The position numbers were made by a program, and so were the translations under genes. A stretch of DNA of 64,000 nt from Candidatus Desulfarcum epimagneticum. GTDB taxonomy: Bacteria; Desulfobacterota; Desulfobacteria; Desulfobacterales; CR-1. The notes under the pieces are model-generated. The model saw only the letters and a list, made by a program, of their open reading frames with translations. It made no database searches and was not told where the DNA came from. Where the stretch lies: contig CAACVI010000049.1 in NCBI GenBank assembly GCA_900659855.1, forward strand, positions 62,001 through 126,000, written 5' to 3'. Shown here piece after piece: positions 61,361-64,000 of this stretch. The first letter of the stretch is position 1. The number at the start of each line of letters is the position of its first letter.

Positions 61361-62160
61361 ACTCCATGCCTTCGGGAAAGTTTTTCAAACATACGCAGTA
61401 TCCCCACTCCCAGCGAGTACAGACCTTCGGCGCCGATATTGTCCCCGGCGCTGGAGTCGAAAAACACTTTCAAATCCGACTCCATGCCTTCTTCCGGGTT
61501 CCAGTAGCAAATGAGAATGGGCGTCAGCGGCAGCGGAGAAAGAACCAGGGCCATGTCGGACTGAAAAAAAAGATCGGTTTTCCGGCCATTGAAAAGCTTG
61601 ACGATATCCATGAAAAAATCCGTGTAATGATCGGCCACTTTTTTCAAGGGGCGGACGCATTGATGCTCAAAAAACCGGGCCCAGTCCTTGCCGCCGGGCA
61701 ATTCCCGCATGGGCGCCCAGTCGCCGGTCAAAGAGCGCCCTTCGCAGTTGAGAATGTAGGACAGGACCGGGCCGGCGACCCAGGGATTGACATGGATGTC
61801 CGAATACAGCTTGCCGTTTTGATCCACGCTGAAATCCTTGCCCATGATTTTAAGCGTCAGCTTGCCATTCTCAAAAACCCCGCCGGTCCGGGATGACGCC
61901 TCTGAAAGATCCGCCCGGGCGATTTTTTCTTTCATGGTCTCCAGCGCCCGGTCCACATCGACCTCGTAAGCCGTCTTTTTTTTCTCCTGGACGCCGTGTC
62001 GGGCGGCCGTCTCAGGGTCGATCCGGGGGCAGTCCGAAAGCTGTTTCTCTCCCGTAAACACTTTCGCGGCAAACGCCAGACAGGTGGGCTCATCGCATTT
62101 TCTGCAGTTGGATTTTTCCAGCAGTTTTAGTATTTCCATTACGTTGTTGAATTGTGACAT
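61348..62160 (-). CDS. DUF3786 protein with N-terminal Fe-S motif
   Basis: 270 residues. The N-terminus has NCRKCDEPTCLAFAAKV with Cys19, 22, 27 and 44, the same spacing (3, 5, 17) as in the LuxR regulator upstream of the dehydratase genes. The rest fits the DUF3786 domain, found in anaerobes and often next to corrinoid or dehydratase systems; its function is unknown. It may bind an Fe-S cluster as a redox partner or sensor. A strong AAGGAGG precedes the ATG. The final residues and stop come from fold-back copy F; removing the insert restores an end of similar length (HGVANC then stop). Confidence 0.82.
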   Translation of the reverse strand: MSQFNNVMEILKLLEKSNCRKCDEPTCLAFAAKVFTGEKQLSDCPRIDPETAARHGVQEKKKTAYEVDVDRALETMKEKIARADLSEASSRTGGVFENGKLTLKIMGKDFSVDQNGKLYSDIHVNPWVAGPVLSYILNCEGRSLTGDWAPMRELPGGKDWARFFEHQCVRPLKKVADHYTDFFMDIVKLFNGRKTDLFFQSDMALVLSPLPLTPILICYWNPEEGMESDLKVFFDSSAGDNIGAEGLYSLGVGILRMFEKLSRRHGVTTS

Positions 62161-62347
62161 TAGGGCCTCCTTTTTTTACAGGATTTGGTATCAACAGGCG
62201 GGATAAAGATACAGGAATGGGATTGAGACTGAATCGCCCATTCAGGGGATATTTTATTTTTTTTTGGATTTTGCGACGCGCGCCCCCCAAAAAAGAATAT
62301 AAAGGGGACCGGCTCAGGCTGGATTTTTTGCGGCATTGGCTGACATA

Positions 62348-62449
62348 GGAGTTACTCTGAATGTTTATGATGAAGGTGAACTGGCTCCCGAAGCAACTAT
62401 CCGGAAATTCCAGATAGTTCAAAGAAGACAAAAAAGAACAGGCCAATAA
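62348..62449 (+). pseudogene. RhuM-family gene remnant
   Basis: The frame reads GVTLNVYDEGELAPEATIRK and FQIVQ before an unrelated tail and stop. This matches the N-terminal region of RhuM-type proteins (virulence RhuM family, common beside restriction and toxin loci). No start codon or downstream domain survives, so it is a decayed fragment. The sequence between 62161 and 62347 shows nothing else recognisable. Confidence 0.6.
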
Positions 62450-62550
62450 TACTTGATTTTTTGCGTCAGGCGGGTTAGTGATCTGAAAAGAATGGAATTT
62501 TTCCGGACGCCCGTAAGATCACCCGGATATGAATTTTAAGGAGGTCTGAT

Positions 62551-62766
62551 ATGCCCAGTATGGAAATTTTGAGACAAATCAGGAGAGCTTCGATGTCCGA
62601 ACAGATTGAGATCATAGAATGTATACTCCATTCTCTCAGAACAAAAATTGAAATCGAACCCAGACCCGCCCCGAAACCGTTCAAACCTTTCCAGGTTCGG
62701 AAATTTGGTTTAGGAGAGGAAATTCATGCCGAACGTGATGAGATGTATTCCGAGAGAGGCTTGTAA
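62551..62766 (+). CDS. Probable antitoxin of a type II toxin-antitoxin pair
   Basis: A 71-residue small protein with a helical N-terminus (SMEILRQIRRASMSEQIEII) resembling the DNA-binding part of antitoxins, and a charged C-terminus (EEIHAERDEMYSERGL) that could occupy the toxin active site. AAGGAGG lies 4 nt before the ATG. The PIN-domain gene begins 2 nt after its stop, the standard order. The family is not certain. Confidence 0.75.
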   Translation: MPSMEILRQIRRASMSEQIEIIECILHSLRTKIEIEPRPAPKPFKPFQVRKFGLGEEIHAERDEMYSERGL

Positions 62767-62768
62767 AA

Positions 62769-63209
62769 ATGTTCGCAATCGATACAAATCTGCTGGTCTA
62801 TGCCCATAACGCAGACTCTGACTTTAATGAAAAAGCGGTGGCTTTTTTGGAAAGAGTTCTGAATGAGAGAGATGAGGACGGCAAGTTGGGGATTTGCATT
62901 CCCGCGCAGGTTCTGACTGAATTCATAAATGTCATCACCCGGCATAATGTGCGAAGTCCTCTTCCTCTTTCGCAGGCGATCATTGTTGTTCAGGATTACC
63001 TCAATACAGGTGTGTCAATAATCACCCAGAAAGAAAGTCAGATATATACATTTTTGGACCAACTGTCTTCCGTGACAACCCGGAAGAACATTTTTGACAT
63101 CGCGTTGATTGCGACGCTTAGAGATAACGGTGTCAGGGGAATTTATACCGTCAATGTTTCCGATTTCAAGGGGTTTGATTTTTTGGAAGTTGTAAATCCT
63201 TTGGAATAA
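62769..63209 (+). CDS. PIN-domain ribonuclease toxin (VapC-like)
   Basis: A 146-residue single PIN domain. The acidic metal-binding residues are in place: Asp5 in MFAIDTNLLVYAHNAD, Glu51 in QVLTEFINV, Asp110 in NIFDIALIATL and Asp132 in VNVSDFKGFD. VapC toxins cleave tRNA or rRNA when not bound by the antitoxin. It is coupled to the antitoxin gene by a 2-nt gap. Such pairs are mobile and mark the plastic right edge of the window. Confidence 0.85.
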   Translation: MFAIDTNLLVYAHNADSDFNEKAVAFLERVLNERDEDGKLGICIPAQVLTEFINVITRHNVRSPLPLSQAIIVVQDYLNTGVSIITQKESQIYTFLDQLSSVTTRKNIFDIALIATLRDNGVRGIYTVNVSDFKGFDFLEVVNPLE

Positions 63210-63255
63210 AAAGTTTTATTCGCCTGTCCCTATTTTTTCTATTTTTTCCCTCGGA

Positions 63256-63281
63256 CCGGAAAAAGCTGTCGCTTTTTCCGG
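63256..63281. repeat. Short perfect hairpin upstream of the TIR gene
   Basis: CCGGAAAAAGC (63256-63266) and GCTTTTTCCGG (63271-63281) pair perfectly around TGTC. No T-run follows on the plus strand. It may be a weak terminator for the toxin-antitoxin operon or a recombination scar. Confidence 0.6.
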
Positions 63282-63326
63282 GCGGTGAGTTTTGCGTTAG
63301 CCGGATCGGAAGCAGAGGAGAATGGG

Positions 63327-64000
63327 ATGCCGGAACTCGTGCTCAAGGGACTTGAACATGTTTACGACGCGTTTGATGAGTATGAGCACCCAAACCACAT
63401 CAGCCTTCGCGTAACTGGCCTGTCGGTGTCCGAAGCGATCACTCGTGGCCGGTCGCTTCTCCAAAGCATGGTCACTCGACAACGTCGGGAAGGCGGTTTC
63501 CTGTCGAGTGGAACGTTTTCAGCCGAGTTGACGCGTATTGAGGATTCGGAGGGGTACATACTCTACCAGGACCTGAAGCCTGTCAGAGAGGGCCTACGGT
63601 ACTTCGGCGACGATCTGGAGGACTACCGCGATGCGGTAGCTGAGTTCGTCTTTCTAAGCTACTCGCACAGGGATGCGAGGTTTACCGAGCAGATCGCAAA
63701 GCAACTCGAGATTCGCGGCTTGCGGCTCTGGTTCGACCGCAATGACATCCAGACGGAGAGTTCTCTCTTACGTTTCGGCAACTCTGAAGATGAGGATTCC
63801 CGGCTATTGCGGGTTTTGGAGCACGCAATCGACCGGGCAAAGTGGCTTTTGCTCGTTGTCTCAAGCAATTCGATCGATAGCAAGTGGGTAAAAGCCGAAG
63901 TGGCCTTTTCAGTGCGTGAAGATGTTCCAATTGCGTGCTTGCTCCTTGAAAGGTCCAATATAGCCGCTGCGCCAGCTTGGGTGAGTGCGGCGGCATCGAA
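63327..64000 (+). CDS. TIR-domain protein, N-terminal part (cut by window end)
   Basis: The frame is open to the last base, giving 224 residues. Residues 1-105 are an unassigned N-terminal region. A TIR domain follows: FVFLSYSHRDARFTEQIAKQ (about 108-127) is the first strand and box, GLRLWFDRND the second strand, WLLLVVSSNSIDSKWVKAE (173-191) the region with the putative catalytic Glu191 that matches the SARM1 position. Bacterial TIR proteins cleave NAD or make signal nucleotides in anti-phage defence. GAGGAG precedes ATG 63327 by 6 nt. Codon use is much less biased than in core genes, suggesting recent acquisition. Confidence 0.8.
   Translation, partial: MPELVLKGLEHVYDAFDEYEHPNHISLRVTGLSVSEAITRGRSLLQSMVTRQRREGGFLSSGTFSAELTRIEDSEGYILYQDLKPVREGLRYFGDDLEDYRDAVAEFVFLSYSHRDARFTEQIAKQLEIRGLRLWFDRNDIQTESSLLRFGNSEDEDSRLLRVLEHAIDRAKWLLLVVSSNSIDSKWVKAEVAFSVREDVPIACLLLERSNIAAAPAWVSAAAS

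Noticed and set aside
63282-63326. GCGTTAGCC tract resembling an integron attC right core
   Set aside because: It does not fit the GTTRRRY core, and no matching left core or integrase is seen.

Overview
The window is a stretch of bacterial chromosome, most likely from an anaerobic Desulfobacterota (a Desulfobacterales-type sulfate reducer or close relative). This is an inference from gene content: a tungsten-type aldehyde:ferredoxin oxidoreductase, Na+-decarboxylase pump subunits, paired 2-hydroxyacyl-CoA dehydratase-family proteins, DUF3786 and DUF39 (homocysteine biosynthesis) proteins, an AMMECR1/Memo pair, an archaeal-type ProRS, and a Gram-negative lpt/kds LPS set. The core DNA is GC-rich and dense, with short gaps and many 1-26 nt overlaps.

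Layout. 1-9950: 3' end of a UvrD-like helicase, ammA-ppiD, a glycosyltransferase, a cNMP-binding protein with OadG/OadB, adk, rpsU, folC and proS. 10060-12263: an AT-richer insert with a DNA methyltransferase and a probable PD-(D/E)XK-like nuclease. 12342-30345: AOR, serC, glnS, Memo protein, thioesterase, cobU-cobS, marC, epmA, mazG-leuS, rng, purB and small envelope proteins. 30466-34767: yajC-secD-secF-dprA. 34866-42017 (minus): OmpW-like barrel, alaS-recA, DUF39, M23 peptidase. 42166-50720 (plus): kdsA-kdsC-lptC-lptA-lptB-rpoN-hpf-ptsN-EIIA(Man)-gap-tpiA-secG, then tRNA-Leu(GAG).

Just past the tRNA (with a shrunken tRNA-Leu copy 27 nt after it) lies an AT-richer accessory island, 51.5-57.1 kb. 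It encodes four secreted proteins that share one cohesin-like module but differ in how they are anchored: lipoprotein-like, C-terminal transmembrane helix, soluble cohesin-dockerin adaptor, and a large multidomain protein ending in Gly11-Cys-TM-basic. The last gene overlaps a small glutamic-type intramembrane (CPBP) protease of the kind that serves JDVT-CTERM tails. I read this as a self-contained surface-assembly system with its own sorting enzyme, and it is the strongest candidate here for a little-described system.

57.4-62.2 kb (minus) is a redox cluster: two 2-hydroxyacyl-CoA dehydratase-family subunits, a 60-residue dual-CxxC protein with an in-frame UGA and a plausible bacterial SECIS hairpin (candidate selenoprotein), a LuxR-type regulator and a DUF3786 protein. 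The last two carry the same four-cysteine Fe-S motif. Among them sit three of six copies of a roughly 150-bp fold-back repeat that also occurs beside marC/epmA, between yajC and secD, and after the protease gene. Two copies are flanked by 7-8 bp direct repeats, and one has rewritten the stop of the DUF3786 gene. The right edge (62.3-64.0 kb) looks like a defence or plasticity zone: a RhuM remnant, an antitoxin/PIN-toxin pair, and a TIR-domain protein cut by the window end.
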